Assembly (NCBI GenBank): GCA_017469325.1
Contig: JAFUGO010000155.1
Coordinates: 1-15,506, forward strand
Direction of reading: 5' to 3'
Origin: Mogibacterium sp.
GTDB taxonomy: Bacteria; Bacillota_A; Clostridia; Peptostreptococcales; Anaerovoracaceae
Length of the DNA stretch: 15,506 bases
Below the pieces are notes generated by a model. It had not been told where the DNA came from. It saw nothing but the letters and a program-made list of their open reading frames with translations, and made no database searches. Positions 1 to 6,900 of the stretch are shown here, in pieces (positions within the stretch are counted from its first letter, which is position 1; each line of letters opens with the position of its first letter). The translations under genes and the position numbers were made by a program.

Positions 1-82
1 GGAAGATCTCCTTGTGCGTGTAGATCGAGTTGATCATCATGTCCAGCAGGCGCTGGGATTCGGCTTTGAACTTCTTTTTCAT
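1..82 (-). CDS. htpG: HtpG (Hsp90-family chaperone), N-terminal fragment
   Basis: Only the first 27 codons lie in the window; the gene continues past the left edge. The translation starts [16 protein letters not shown] and continues [11 protein letters not shown], matching the conserved opening of bacterial HtpG (FxAExxxLLxLxINSxYxxKEIF), the first helix of the ATP-binding N-domain. HtpG is a cytosolic, ATP-dependent homodimeric chaperone. The ATG at 82 is preceded by AAGGAAG (94-100), about 11 nt upstream, a slightly long spacing. The gene lies downstream of the dehydratase operon on the same strand, but a 213-bp gap with its own repeat pair and a possible promoter separates them, so it is probably transcribed separately. 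The identification rests on a short but highly characteristic stretch. Confidence 0.85.
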   Translation of the reverse strand, partial: MKKKFKAESQRLLDMMINSIYTHKEIF

Positions 83-123
83 TTCAGTAATAACTTCCTT
101 TTTTCAAATTATGCGGCCGCGCG

Positions 124-261
124 TCCGGACATATTCCGTCCGGAAGGTGCGGACCATGCCGCAGCCGCTGACATTCGCATGCTTTTACGGTCTCGGCCCT
201 TAAGCTTATACCAGCTTTCGCACACTTATGAGCACTCAACTCCGGACGGAATATGTCCGGA
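124..261. repeat. Pair of 21-bp perfect inverted repeats with internal dyads
   Basis: The 21 bases at 124-144 are the exact reverse complement of those at 241-261, with 96 bp between. Each copy is itself an interrupted dyad: TCCGGAC, seven unpaired bases, GTCCGGA. The pair could be two operator sites on either side of the putative htpG promoter, or the arms of one long stem-loop. There is no T-tract, so neither copy looks like an intrinsic terminator for the upstream dehydratase operon. Confidence 0.85.
205..213 (-). promoter_or_regulatory. Possible extended -10 promoter for htpG
   Basis: Read on the minus strand this is TGGTATAAG, an extended -10 (TG-N-TATAAT-like) element. No good -35 lies 16-18 bp upstream, as is usual for extended -10 promoters. 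Transcription would begin near 198 and give an htpG leader of about 115 nt. The 21-bp inverted repeat copies lie on either side: 241-261 upstream of the -35 region and 124-144 inside the leader. No CIRCE element (TTAGCACTC-N9-GAGTGCTAA) is present. Confidence 0.35.
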
Positions 262-295
262 GGTAGCTGCGACCGCCCCAAATGTAATTATTGTG

Positions 296-529
296 TTACT
301 TCATGTATTCGCTGTCGAGCATATCGTATGGAACGTCGTGCGGATCTCTTCTCTTCATGTTGTCGAAGTGGTTCTTCATGAACGGCTCAACAACGTAGTA
401 GAGCAGTTTTCCGTCGAGGTCGAAATAGAATACGCAGAACAGTCCGGCATAAGCGAGTCCGGCAATGCCGAGAGTTTTCTTAACGAACCTTCCGACCGGG
501 TTCTTTTTCTTTTTAGCTTTCTTCATCAT
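296..529 (-). CDS. Small lysine-rich single-span membrane protein (77 aa), last gene of dehydratase operon
   Basis: I do not recognise the family. The protein has a strongly basic N-terminus (MMKKAKKKKN), one hydrophobic segment at about residues 18-36 (GIAGLAYAGLFCVFYF), then a polar, charged C-terminal half with several aromatic residues. The positive-inside rule suggests a cytoplasmic N-terminus. A consensus AAAGGAGG lies just before the ATG in the 11-bp gap after the large dehydratase subunit, so the ORF is very likely real and co-translated. The basic N-terminus resembles the lysine-rich starts of the two large subunits in this window. It may tether or couple the dehydratase to the membrane, but that is inferred only from context. 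No counterpart follows the second dehydratase pair. Confidence 0.75.
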   Translation of the reverse strand: MMKKAKKKKNPVGRFVKKTLGIAGLAYAGLFCVFYFDLDGKLLYYVVEPFMKNHFDNMKRRDPHDVPYDMLDSEYMK

Positions 530-540
530 CGGCCTCCTTT

Positions 541-2178
541 CTACCAGCTATCGCTATCATCAAAGTCGAGCAGTGACGGATCGAGTGGCTCCTCGCCCAT
601 TACTGTGAACATGTAGTCGTTGATGATCTGTCTGATCTGTGATCTTGGAACTGTTCTCTTGTCAGGCAGTGCGTGCGGCATCCAGATCGCGTGGATGTTG
701 CGTGCTCTGAACTCGTCCTCGAAGAGTCCTACAACGCCCTGCATTCCCTTGCACTGCAGCTGGTCGTACATCATGACCATGTCGCAGTTGAACTTTTCCA
801 TGTTGTCCCAGAGCTCGAAGATGTGCTGCAGTCCGCCTACGGCCATTCTTCTCATCGGTGCCCACTCATGATATTTTGCGATATCCAGCAGGCAGTTCTC
901 GTAAGTGTCCGTTCTGATATCCAGGTCGAACATCAGCGAGTCCATGTTGATGATCGTGTTGAGGCCCCAGCAGTTGTAAGCCCATGTGCACCATGCCGAG
1001 TAGTACAGAGGTGCGCAGCTCCATGCGATGACTCTGTGTCTTGTCATAGGGAAGGTGTTGATGTCTTCGTTTACGCACTTCTCCATGATCTTTCTGACCT
1101 TGGCGTCAACATCGTGCCAGAACGGTCTCTCGCCGTACTGCGAGTAGAAGATCCTGTACAGAGCCTGGGCAACGCCGTTGATAGGGTAGCTGTGAGTATT
1201 TGCAGCTACGTCCCATTTCTCTCTCTCGAACTGGTTCTGCTTATTCTGCAGCTCGATGTGCTTTACGAGCTCATCCCAGTGGAACTCGAGTCCGGTCTGC
1301 TCTTCCATGAACCTCCATGCCAGCTCGATCTCCTTGGCGCAGTTGTCAAGAACGGAGTCGTCATCAAACTGCATTACCTGCGGCATCGCGAAGAGCGGCT
1401 TGTTCATCATCCAGTCCTGAATGATGGATGTTCCTACAGAGCTGTCGCATGCCTCGTTGGTCGTGACCATGGCAACATATGAATCAGGAATATCGTCAGC
1501 AATGTAGAGGCCTGCCTCAGCCTGGCACATCGGGCAAGGGTCACCCGGGAGTCCGTAAGCCTGAACTGCGTCGATGTAGTTGAGAACTGTATGGTTGTTG
1601 CAGTGGCATGTTACGAAGTACGGGATCATCTGTGTCGGCAGGTAGTAGCCGCCCTGATCCATGTACGGATAGATGACTCCGCCCCAGACTGTCTCGTCAG
1701 TACCGATGGTCTTTGCTCTGAGAGCAGGATCGCCGCCGATAGTGATGTCTCTGTTGAACCAGCCTGTGATCTGATACAGGCAGGCGCTTACGATACCTCT
1801 GAAGTGCCATGCGGATGCTGCGAGAGTCTCGCCTCTCATACCCTCGAGACATCTGTCGAACCAGTGCATTACTGTGAGGTAAGTCTGGCCCATCCATCTG
1901 TATCTCCATGTTCCCTTCAGGAACTGGACTGCGCCCTTAGGGCCGCCGCCGTATACCATGAGATCGCGAACGATCATTCCATAGTTGTACAGCCAGATAT
2001 TGTTGAAATAGTACATGGTATCCTTGATACCGCGCCATTCTCTGTGCTTGTAGAGACCTGTCTTAGGGATGTACAGGTCACCGAGTCTTCTTTCTCCATG
2101 AGGCTTGCCATAGACGAAATCTTTAGCAGCCTTCTTGAAGTCGACTTCTTTAAGTTTCTTCAAATCAGGTTTTTTCAT
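541..2178 (-). CDS. 2-hydroxyacyl-CoA dehydratase/benzoyl-CoA reductase family, large subunit (copy 1, 545 aa)
   Basis: The protein belongs to the HgdB/FldB/BcrB superfamily, whose subunit pairs bind low-potential 4Fe-4S clusters and perform radical dehydration or reduction of CoA thioesters in the cytoplasm. Three cysteines expected to bind a cluster are visible: C215 in GDPCPMCQAEAG, C244 in NEACDSS, and C476 in MVMMYDQLQCKG, equivalent to the usual DGVI...C segment. C215 and C244 are 29 residues apart, as in copy 2. At 545 residues it is clearly longer than canonical subunits (about 370-480). The extra length is mostly a basic, aromatic-rich N-terminal region containing REWRGIKDT (46-54), which is shared with copy 2. 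An additional cysteine, C218, follows C215, and CHC lies at 191-193. The gene begins 2 bp after the small subunit, with GGAGGG overlapping that gene's end. The substrate is unknown. Confidence 0.85.
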   Translation of the reverse strand: MKKPDLKKLKEVDFKKAAKDFVYGKPHGERRLGDLYIPKTGLYKHREWRGIKDTMYYFNNIWLYNYGMIVRDLMVYGGGPKGAVQFLKGTWRYRWMGQTYLTVMHWFDRCLEGMRGETLAASAWHFRGIVSACLYQITGWFNRDITIGGDPALRAKTIGTDETVWGGVIYPYMDQGGYYLPTQMIPYFVTCHCNNHTVLNYIDAVQAYGLPGDPCPMCQAEAGLYIADDIPDSYVAMVTTNEACDSSVGTSIIQDWMMNKPLFAMPQVMQFDDDSVLDNCAKEIELAWRFMEEQTGLEFHWDELVKHIELQNKQNQFEREKWDVAANTHSYPINGVAQALYRIFYSQYGERPFWHDVDAKVRKIMEKCVNEDINTFPMTRHRVIAWSCAPLYYSAWCTWAYNCWGLNTIINMDSLMFDLDIRTDTYENCLLDIAKYHEWAPMRRMAVGGLQHIFELWDNMEKFNCDMVMMYDQLQCKGMQGVVGLFEDEFRARNIHAIWMPHALPDKRTVPRSQIRQIINDYMFTVMGEEPLDPSLLDFDDSDSW

Positions 2179-2180
2179 GT

Positions 2181-3371
2181 CTATTTGCCCTCCTGGATCT
2201 TCTTGAGCTCTACGCTCTCAACGAACGCCTGGAATCTTGTTCTGAGCTGTCCGGACGCGGTGTTGATGTACTCCTTCTCGATGGAGCATACCGGATATCC
2301 GAAGTCTCTCGGCAGAACGATCGTGTCGATCATTCTTTCGAAGCTCCAGTACTCGCAGAACTTGTTGGACTCTACGATGATACCGTCTGCCTTGTACTCC
2401 TTGGCGTAGTCAGCGATGACTTTCTTGCGGTGTCTCATCTCCTTCTGTTCCATGAATCTTGCGCACTGGCTTGTCAGCAGGTAGTGCTTGGCGACAGCTG
2501 TCAGAGGATCGTCACCTTCTTTGTACTCGATGTGGTTTCTTGCCTCGAGTGAACCGTAGCAGTATCTGTCAGCTACTACGAGAGCTCCGCAGCTTTCGAT
2601 CAGCTTGATGAAATCAGGGTCGTCGTTCTCGGATCCTGCGAGCAGAACTTTGATCTTGTAGTTAGGCTTGGCATCAGGCTCTCTTGTCTTGAGCTCTTCG
2701 AGAGTCTCTCTCAGCTTGTCTACGATCAGGTACTTAGGGCATACCATCGATACCAGTGTGATGACGCTGAACTCGTAGCCTGTGATAGTAGGGTTATCGA
2801 GCTTACGGAAGTTGCCGATCTCTGTGATGATATCGTTGATCTCGTTGTTGATCTCGATAGCCTTTATGATAGCCTCGTCGGATGTGTCTACACCGAACTC
2901 ATCATGCAGGAAGTCAAGTACATGGATCTTGAGCTGCTTTCTGAAGTGATCAACACTGTTTTCGTTCTTCTTGAACGGAACGTCGGTGAATGATGTTTTG
3001 AACGTAATGTTGTTGATAACGCCGTCCATGTAATCGAGATGCTCTGAGAATCTGCATGTTACGGTGCAGGTCTCTGTTGCGAGCTGGGCGTCGATGAAAT
3101 TATAGCCGCCCTCCAGAGCTCTCTCGAGAAGTGATCTGCCGTAGTGGCATGTACGTCCGGACATGTAGTATGAAGCCATGTCAGGCGATGTACATCTAGG
3201 CGCTCTCAGTCTTGCCGAAAAGCAGCCAGGCAGATCCAGGAGGACTTCAGGCATGAAGTAGCAAGTGTAGCCGAGGCACAGATTGCCGTCTTCTTTGCCC
3301 TTGCGCACGAGCTCATTGTTGGCTTCCTGCAGCAGGTCCTCAAAGTAGATCAGATGCTTTAAGTCACGCAT
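2181..3371 (-). CDS. 2-hydroxyacyl-CoA dehydratase/benzoyl-CoA reductase family, small subunit (copy 1, 396 aa)
   Basis: This is the partner of the following large subunit and has typical length. The family pattern is clear: TCYFMPEVLL near residue 36, probable cluster cysteines C75 (GRTCHYGRSLLERAL) and C102 (ATETC), the second-domain opening LLAGSENDDPDF, then ADRYCYGSLEAR (268-279), KEYKADGII, C339 in NKFCEYWSFER, and the C-terminal signature GQLRTRFQAFVE. FldC, HadC and HgdB show the same order. It is the first gene of the operon; AAGGTGA sits 6 nt before the ATG and the leader is about 130 nt. C106 and C37 are additional cysteines. The family requires a 4Fe-4S ATPase activator for catalysis, and none is encoded nearby. 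Which CoA ester is used cannot be told from these residues. Confidence 0.88.
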   Translation of the reverse strand: MRDLKHLIYFEDLLQEANNELVRKGKEDGNLCLGYTCYFMPEVLLDLPGCFSARLRAPRCTSPDMASYYMSGRTCHYGRSLLERALEGGYNFIDAQLATETCTVTCRFSEHLDYMDGVINNITFKTSFTDVPFKKNENSVDHFRKQLKIHVLDFLHDEFGVDTSDEAIIKAIEINNEINDIITEIGNFRKLDNPTITGYEFSVITLVSMVCPKYLIVDKLRETLEELKTREPDAKPNYKIKVLLAGSENDDPDFIKLIESCGALVVADRYCYGSLEARNHIEYKEGDDPLTAVAKHYLLTSQCARFMEQKEMRHRKKVIADYAKEYKADGIIVESNKFCEYWSFERMIDTIVLPRDFGYPVCSIEKEYINTASGQLRTRFQAFVESVELKKIQEGK

Positions 3372-3508
3372 TATGTGTCACCTTACCTCTCCCTCTCTGT
3401 AAAGTAAAAATCTTATAGGAAGCGTCCTTTCCGCCCGCTCCGCGCGGTTAACAATGCCAGAAACGGATTCGGAAAATGAAGTTTTCCTACAATAATATTG
3501 ATGAATTC

Positions 3509-3538
3509 ATTTTACGGCTTTTGTTATATTTGTGTCAA
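3509..3538 (-). promoter_or_regulatory. Sigma-A-type promoter of first dehydratase operon
   Basis: The minus strand reads TTGACA (3538-3533), an 18-bp spacer, then TAAAAT (3514-3509). This is a perfect -35 and a 5/6 -10. Transcription would start near 3502, leaving a leader of about 130 nt before the small-subunit ATG. Confidence 0.65.
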
Positions 3539-3701
3539 CGAAGACAGGCTGCGGAAACTGCTCGAAACGATTTAGTTTTTGTTTTTTTTTTATACAATCA
3601 AAAACGCCCCTTTTTTATCCCCTATATGGGGTTACGGAAACGCTGAATGCACACCATATTCAATTGCAAAACCGAAGCCGGCAGTATAATGCTTAAAGTC
3701 T

Positions 3702-3729
3702 TTAACATTGAGCTCTCTTCGATTACAAT
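3702..3729 (+). promoter_or_regulatory. Probable promoter of histidine-rich protein gene
   Basis: TTAACA (3702-3707), a 16-bp spacer and TACAAT (3724-3729) match the sigma-A consensus at 5/6 positions each. A perfect TATAAT also occurs at 3685-3690 but has only weak -35 candidates (TTGCAA at 15 bp spacing). The AAAGGAGG at 3761-3768 follows. Confidence 0.5.
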
Positions 3730-3774
3730 AAGTGTGTATACAGATGCGCCTGAGAAGCGCAAAGGAGGACTATT

Positions 3775-4140
3775 ATGAGTACAGATATCAACAACACCGG
3801 AATTTCCGAAGAGCACATCCACGAAACTCACGAACACGATCACGATCACACACATTCCCATGAGCACTGCGGTCACGAGCACGTCCACACTCACGCGGAC
3901 GGCACGACCCATTCACACGCGCATACACACTCGCATGCAGCGGCCTCTTCCCCTGAAGAAGCACTCGCTCTTCTGAAGTACATGCTCGACCACAACCGCC
4001 ATCACGCTGAAGAGCTGCATGACCTCGGCCACTGCTTTGACGACGTCGCCGGCGACCTCATCCACGATGCAGTCGACAAGCTCGGCGAAAGCAACGACCT
4101 GATCGAGCAGGCCCTGTCGCTGATCACCAACGCCGACTGA
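3775..4140 (+). CDS. Histidine-rich metal-binding protein (121 aa)
   Basis: Residues 12-54 are dominated by alternating histidines (HxH, 18 His in the first 60 residues) with Cys32 in the middle. This is typical of nickel-, cobalt- or zinc-binding tails. After an Ala/Ser linker, residues 60-118 form a predicted helical domain with its own histidines (H73, H76, H77, H82, H86, H97) and C87. Short clostridial proteins of this design are often labelled 'cobalt transporter', but no membrane segment is present, so it is better seen as a soluble metal store, buffer or chaperone. A consensus AAAGGAGG lies 6 nt before the ATG. The gene has its own promoter and terminator and is monocistronic. The metal cannot be assigned from sequence. 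Confidence 0.8.
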   Translation: MSTDINNTGISEEHIHETHEHDHDHTHSHEHCGHEHVHTHADGTTHSHAHTHSHAAASSPEEALALLKYMLDHNRHHAEELHDLGHCFDDVAGDLIHDAVDKLGESNDLIEQALSLITNAD

Positions 4141-4144
4141 ATGT

Positions 4145-4194
4145 AAAAAGTCACGTATCAGGCCGCTTTTTTGCCTTACATACGTGACTTTTTT
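4145..4194. terminator. Bidirectional intrinsic terminator
   Basis: GTCACGTAT (4150-4158) pairs with ATACGTGAC (4180-4188), flanked by A5 on the left and T6 on the right, so the stem has a T-tract on either strand. It lies between the converging ends of the His-rich gene (4140) and the lipoprotein gene (4206) and serves both. Confidence 0.9.
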
Positions 4195-4205
4195 GATGCT
4201 TCCGC

Positions 4206-5123
4206 TTACTGGATGCCGTTGATAAGCGAGTTCAGATCGTCTGCGGAGAGCCCGTAGTCGGTATCGCCGCCAAGTCCCGCAACTACGATCGAGTAGCAGG
4301 CATCACCGGACTGCCAGATGGTCTTTGTCGCGTCTCCCTCGCGGTTTCCGTAGCAGGTGACTTCAAGTCCCTTTATGTTCTGGATCCAGGTCTTTGCGTA
4401 CTCCGTGTAATCTCCGGAGATATCCCCTTCACCGACATCGGCGAGGTCTGCTTTTCCTTTGCGGATAGTCATCTGGACAGCCGGGAATTCAACCACCACT
4501 TCTGCCATGCCGTCCATGTATCTGTAGAGATTTCCTTTGACTTCGCCGAGGCTTATCTCACTTCCTTCGGCGACATCGAGACCGTCAAGGCCTGCTCCTT
4601 CGGCTGCTGCCGCAAGAGAATCCGCCTCGTTCCATGGATTCGCGATCCCGGCCGCCTCGTCTACAGGAACCTCTGCGTACTCGAACACCATGTCTGCCGC
4701 GATGTCTTCCTGGTCGTCCTGCCATGTGAGCGTCAGCGGATCGCCCTCTTTGAAGAACATGAATCCGTGGCCGTTCACGTAGGTCTCTGTCTCGGAATCA
4801 AGGTCTCCGTTCTCTTTATATACATAATCCGTCCTGATGCAGTCGTGGTATTCGAACCTCAGCTCTTCAGGATCGAAGGTCCCGCTCATGTTCCATTCGC
4901 TTGTCTCGGCGTAGCTGCTGCCCCATGTGACCGAGGCGGTCATGCCATCTTCGCCGTCTGCTCCAATGAGCACAGTCGCCCTGCCGCAGGTGTAGAAGCC
5001 GGCGAAGTTCATTGCCGGATTCTGACCGTCTTCTTCCTGTGTCTTTCCGCATGCCGAAAGGTCGAGCGTTACAGCCATGATAAGCGTAAGCGCCAGCGCG
5101 ATCATTTTAAAAGATCTTTTCAT
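4206..5123 (-). CDS. Secreted lipoprotein of unknown function (305 aa)
   Basis: The N-terminus is a lipoprotein signal peptide: basic MKRSFK, a hydrophobic stretch, then the lipobox LSAC with Cys25 as the predicted lipidated residue. The mature protein would be anchored on the outer face of the membrane. It is acidic and rich in Gly, Thr and aromatic residues. One half (about 40-150) has alternating patterns suggestive of beta strands. The C-terminal part (about 240-305) holds TWIQNIKGLEV and SGDACYSIVVAG and resembles small substrate-less beta domains common in clostridial lipoproteins. No catalytic motif is seen. A purine-rich GAGAGGAAG precedes the ATG. It may be co-transcribed with the small membrane protein 136 bp upstream, since I see no convincing promoter between them. 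Confidence 0.75.
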   Translation of the reverse strand: MKRSFKMIALALTLIMAVTLDLSACGKTQEEDGQNPAMNFAGFYTCGRATVLIGADGEDGMTASVTWGSSYAETSEWNMSGTFDPEELRFEYHDCIRTDYVYKENGDLDSETETYVNGHGFMFFKEGDPLTLTWQDDQEDIAADMVFEYAEVPVDEAAGIANPWNEADSLAAAAEGAGLDGLDVAEGSEISLGEVKGNLYRYMDGMAEVVVEFPAVQMTIRKGKADLADVGEGDISGDYTEYAKTWIQNIKGLEVTCYGNREGDATKTIWQSGDACYSIVVAGLGGDTDYGLSADDLNSLINGIQ

Positions 5124-5259
5124 ATTTCTTTCTTCCTCTCTTTTGTCCCTTTTCTTTCATTCTTTTACCGGAAGTCGGGCCGCAATGGTCACGGTCGTTG
5201 CGAGTGCGCCGCTGTTGAACCGGCATGCACACGGACCGGTGCGGCATAAGAAAAGGCTG

Positions 5260-5562
5260 TTAGCCGATCAGATGTATGTCGCCGATCAGAGGCAGCGGTT
5301 CCATGCTTCCCCTGTATGCGCTGAGCACTCCCATTACTCCGAGTATGAGTGTAGCCATCGAGACAAGGCCTGTCAGCATGCTTCCCAGAACGGGGATCAC
5401 CGCCAGGAATCCTCCGACGATCGCTGCCAGGTTGATCACCAGAGCCTGATTCAGATGATGGGCCATAAATCTGTCGCTCCTGTCGCCCGCGATAGCTGCG
5501 ATCAGGAAGCCTACCCATGTTACATATGAAATTGCGGCAAAAATGTTTCTGTTGTTGTTCAT
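5260..5562 (-). CDS. DUF4870/Tic20-like small membrane protein (100 aa)
   Basis: Three hydrophobic segments (about residues 8-25, 38-58 and 61-82) surround the motif AHHLNQALV (34-42). They are followed by GVLSAYRGSMEPLPLIGDI near the C-terminus. The combination of an H(A/H)xNQ motif after the first helix and an AYxGxxxxLPLIG tail is characteristic of DUF4870-type inner-membrane proteins, whose function is unknown. A strong GGAAGGAGGT ribosome binding site lies just before the ATG. It is the first gene of a possible two-gene unit with the lipoprotein. The family call is from motif memory, not a search. Confidence 0.75.
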   Translation of the reverse strand: MNNNRNIFAAISYVTWVGFLIAAIAGDRSDRFMAHHLNQALVINLAAIVGGFLAVIPVLGSMLTGLVSMATLILGVMGVLSAYRGSMEPLPLIGDIHLIG

Positions 5563-5602
5563 ACCGAACCTCCTTCCGCATTGTTATTTAATTCAGAAGA
5601 AG

Positions 5603-5608
5603 ATTATA
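5603..5608 (-). promoter_or_regulatory. -10 element upstream of DUF4870-like gene
   Basis: The minus strand reads TATAAT, with GCAACA (a 3/6 match to TTGACA) 17 bp upstream. The leader would be about 35 nt. The weak -35 makes the call tentative. Confidence 0.4.
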
Positions 5609-5650
5609 CCCCAATTGCATCGCATTGTTGCATTAATTGATGAATATTTA

Positions 5651-5682
5651 AAATCCGCATTCCGGCAATATAAACCGGATTT
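5651..5682 (-). terminator. Possible weak terminator after the redox operon
   Basis: AAATCCG and CGGATTT (5651-5657, 5676-5682) can pair around an 18-base loop that contains CCGG. On the minus strand it is followed by only a short TTTTAAAT stretch. It lies 22 bp after the stop codon of the iron-sulfur reductase. The structure is modest, so read-through is plausible. Confidence 0.3.
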
Positions 5683-5703
5683 GGATCCGCGCACGTGTTG
5701 ATT

Positions 5704-6885
5704 CTAGATGATAGGGATCTTGATCTTAAGATCGGATGTCGGATATGCCGAGCAGGCGTGGAACCAGCCGAGTTCCTTATCCATAGCGCGGCGTCCGTCG
5801 TTGAGCGGCGATACGAAGATGTCTCCCTCAAGCAGCTGCGTTCTGCAGAATCCGCACTCGCCGCCTCTGCAGTGAGTATCGATAGGAATGGCCGATCTCT
5901 CGAGAGCTACAGCTACAGGCTCGTCGGCAGCTGCGTCGATGACATCCTCGTGGATGCCGCGGACTACTGTCATCTTATATGTCTTGCCTACCTGCTCCAT
6001 AGGGAATCCCGGGATCAGCTCTACCGCCGGCTGAGCGGTCGCATCGTGTCTGAACCTCTTCATCGGAACGCCCATCTCGCTCATGATCTTGTCAACGAGG
6101 AAGAACATCACCGGAGGGCCGCAGAAGAAATACGAGCAGCCTTCAGGCGAGTACTTCTCGATGATCTCTTTTGTGACAAAGCCTTTTTCGCCGTCCCAGT
6201 CTTCATCATCGCTCATCACGTGGACGATGTGGATCCTGTCCGGCGCGGCTTTGCGGGCTGCTTCGAGCTCGTCTCCGCATACTATGTCTGTGTGCCTGAC
6301 CGATCCGTATATGATCGTCAGGTCTATATCCAGCTTTCCGCGCGCGATCTCCTTTGCCATCGACACGAACGGTGTGATGCCCGATCCGCCGGCGATTCCG
6401 ACTACATGATCCGAGTCGCGGAGAGGCTCATAGTGGAACTGTCCGAAAGGCAGGGCCGCTGTGATCTCTGTGCCGACCTTAACGTTTTCTTTAAACCAGT
6501 CAGGGACCAGGTAATGGACGTTATGCCTGATCGTGACCTCGAAGAATGGATCTCTGCGTCTGGCCTCGTAAGGCGCCGATGAGATCGAGTATGCCCTGGT
6601 GAGCACGCTGCCGCCTACCGTCAGGTAGAAGTTTGCGTACTGACCGCTCCGGAACACCGGAACGTGTCCGTTGACCGGAGAGAATCTGTATGTCGTCGAT
6701 GTTGGTGATGCCTCACGGATCTCCGTTACCGTAAACTGCTGCTTTCCCGGATGGAGCGCATCCGCGAGTTCGCGGATAGGGTCCTTCGGCTTAGGTACAG
6801 GCGAACCGCCTGCGATAAGCTCTTTGCGCATTTTTGTGACGCGGGAGGCGCCGCCGACATCTTTTAAGAAACCTTTGATCTTCAT
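5704..6885 (-). CDS. Ferredoxin-NAD(P)H reductase-type flavoprotein with C-terminal 2Fe-2S domain (393 aa)
   Basis: Domains in order: an N-terminal extension of about 50 residues; an FAD-binding beta barrel with RAYSISS (97-103); a nucleotide-binding Rossmann domain with GIAGGSGITPF (163-173) and YFFCGPPVM (252-260); and a plant-type 2Fe-2S ferredoxin domain with C339, C344, C347 and C378 (C-x4-C-x2-C-x30-C). This is the arrangement of benzoate dioxygenase- and Hcr-type reductases, which pass electrons one at a time between NAD(P)H and a partner. No oxygenase is present, and the anaerobic setting suggests a different acceptor or donor, perhaps the adjacent flavoenzyme or an iron-sulfur enzyme. 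The gene starts 15 bp after the FAD oxidoreductase, with GAAAGGAGG in the gap, so the two are co-expressed. The direction of electron flow is unknown. Confidence 0.88.
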   Translation of the reverse strand: MKIKGFLKDVGGASRVTKMRKELIAGGSPVPKPKDPIRELADALHPGKQQFTVTEIREASPTSTTYRFSPVNGHVPVFRSGQYANFYLTVGGSVLTRAYSISSAPYEARRRDPFFEVTIRHNVHYLVPDWFKENVKVGTEITAALPFGQFHYEPLRDSDHVVGIAGGSGITPFVSMAKEIARGKLDIDLTIIYGSVRHTDIVCGDELEAARKAAPDRIHIVHVMSDDEDWDGEKGFVTKEIIEKYSPEGCSYFFCGPPVMFFLVDKIMSEMGVPMKRFRHDATAQPAVELIPGFPMEQVGKTYKMTVVRGIHEDVIDAAADEPVAVALERSAIPIDTHCRGGECGFCRTQLLEGDIFVSPLNDGRRAMDKELGWFHACSAYPTSDLKIKIPII

Positions 6886-6900
6886 ATGGCTGCCTCCTTT

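Larger units (their letters stand above)
3372..3774. other. 403-bp divergent intergenic region between dehydratase operon and His-rich gene
   Basis: It contains the minus-strand promoter of the dehydratase operon (3509-3538) and a plus-strand promoter (3702-3729). In the minus-strand leader, GGAAAA and TTTTCC (about 3471-3487) can pair around CTTCA, and a GC-rich run lies at about 3430-3450. On the plus strand there is a poly-T run at about 3575-3591, and CCCC-TATAT-GGGG at 3619-3631 forms a small palindrome. No ORF with a ribosome binding site was found. Confidence 0.7.

Noticed and set aside
229..238. GAGCACTCAA as half of a CIRCE heat-shock operator near htpG
   Set aside because: The other half and the 9-bp spacing are missing.
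84..281. 65-codon minus-strand frame containing both 21-bp repeats
   Set aside because: The apparent repeated PDIFRPE-type peptide is only the translated DNA dyad, and there is no convincing ribosome binding site.
1591..2409. 272-codon plus-strand frame over the dehydratase genes
   Set aside because: It is antisense to two well-supported subunits and has no motifs or ribosome binding site.
5207..5250. GC-rich inverted segments between the small membrane protein and the lipoprotein as a terminator
   Set aside because: The pairing is imperfect and there is no T-tract on the minus strand.
5704..6885. Reductase component of an aerobic ring-hydroxylating oxygenase
   Set aside because: There is no Rieske or diiron oxygenase subunit, and the adjacent enzyme families are strictly anaerobic.
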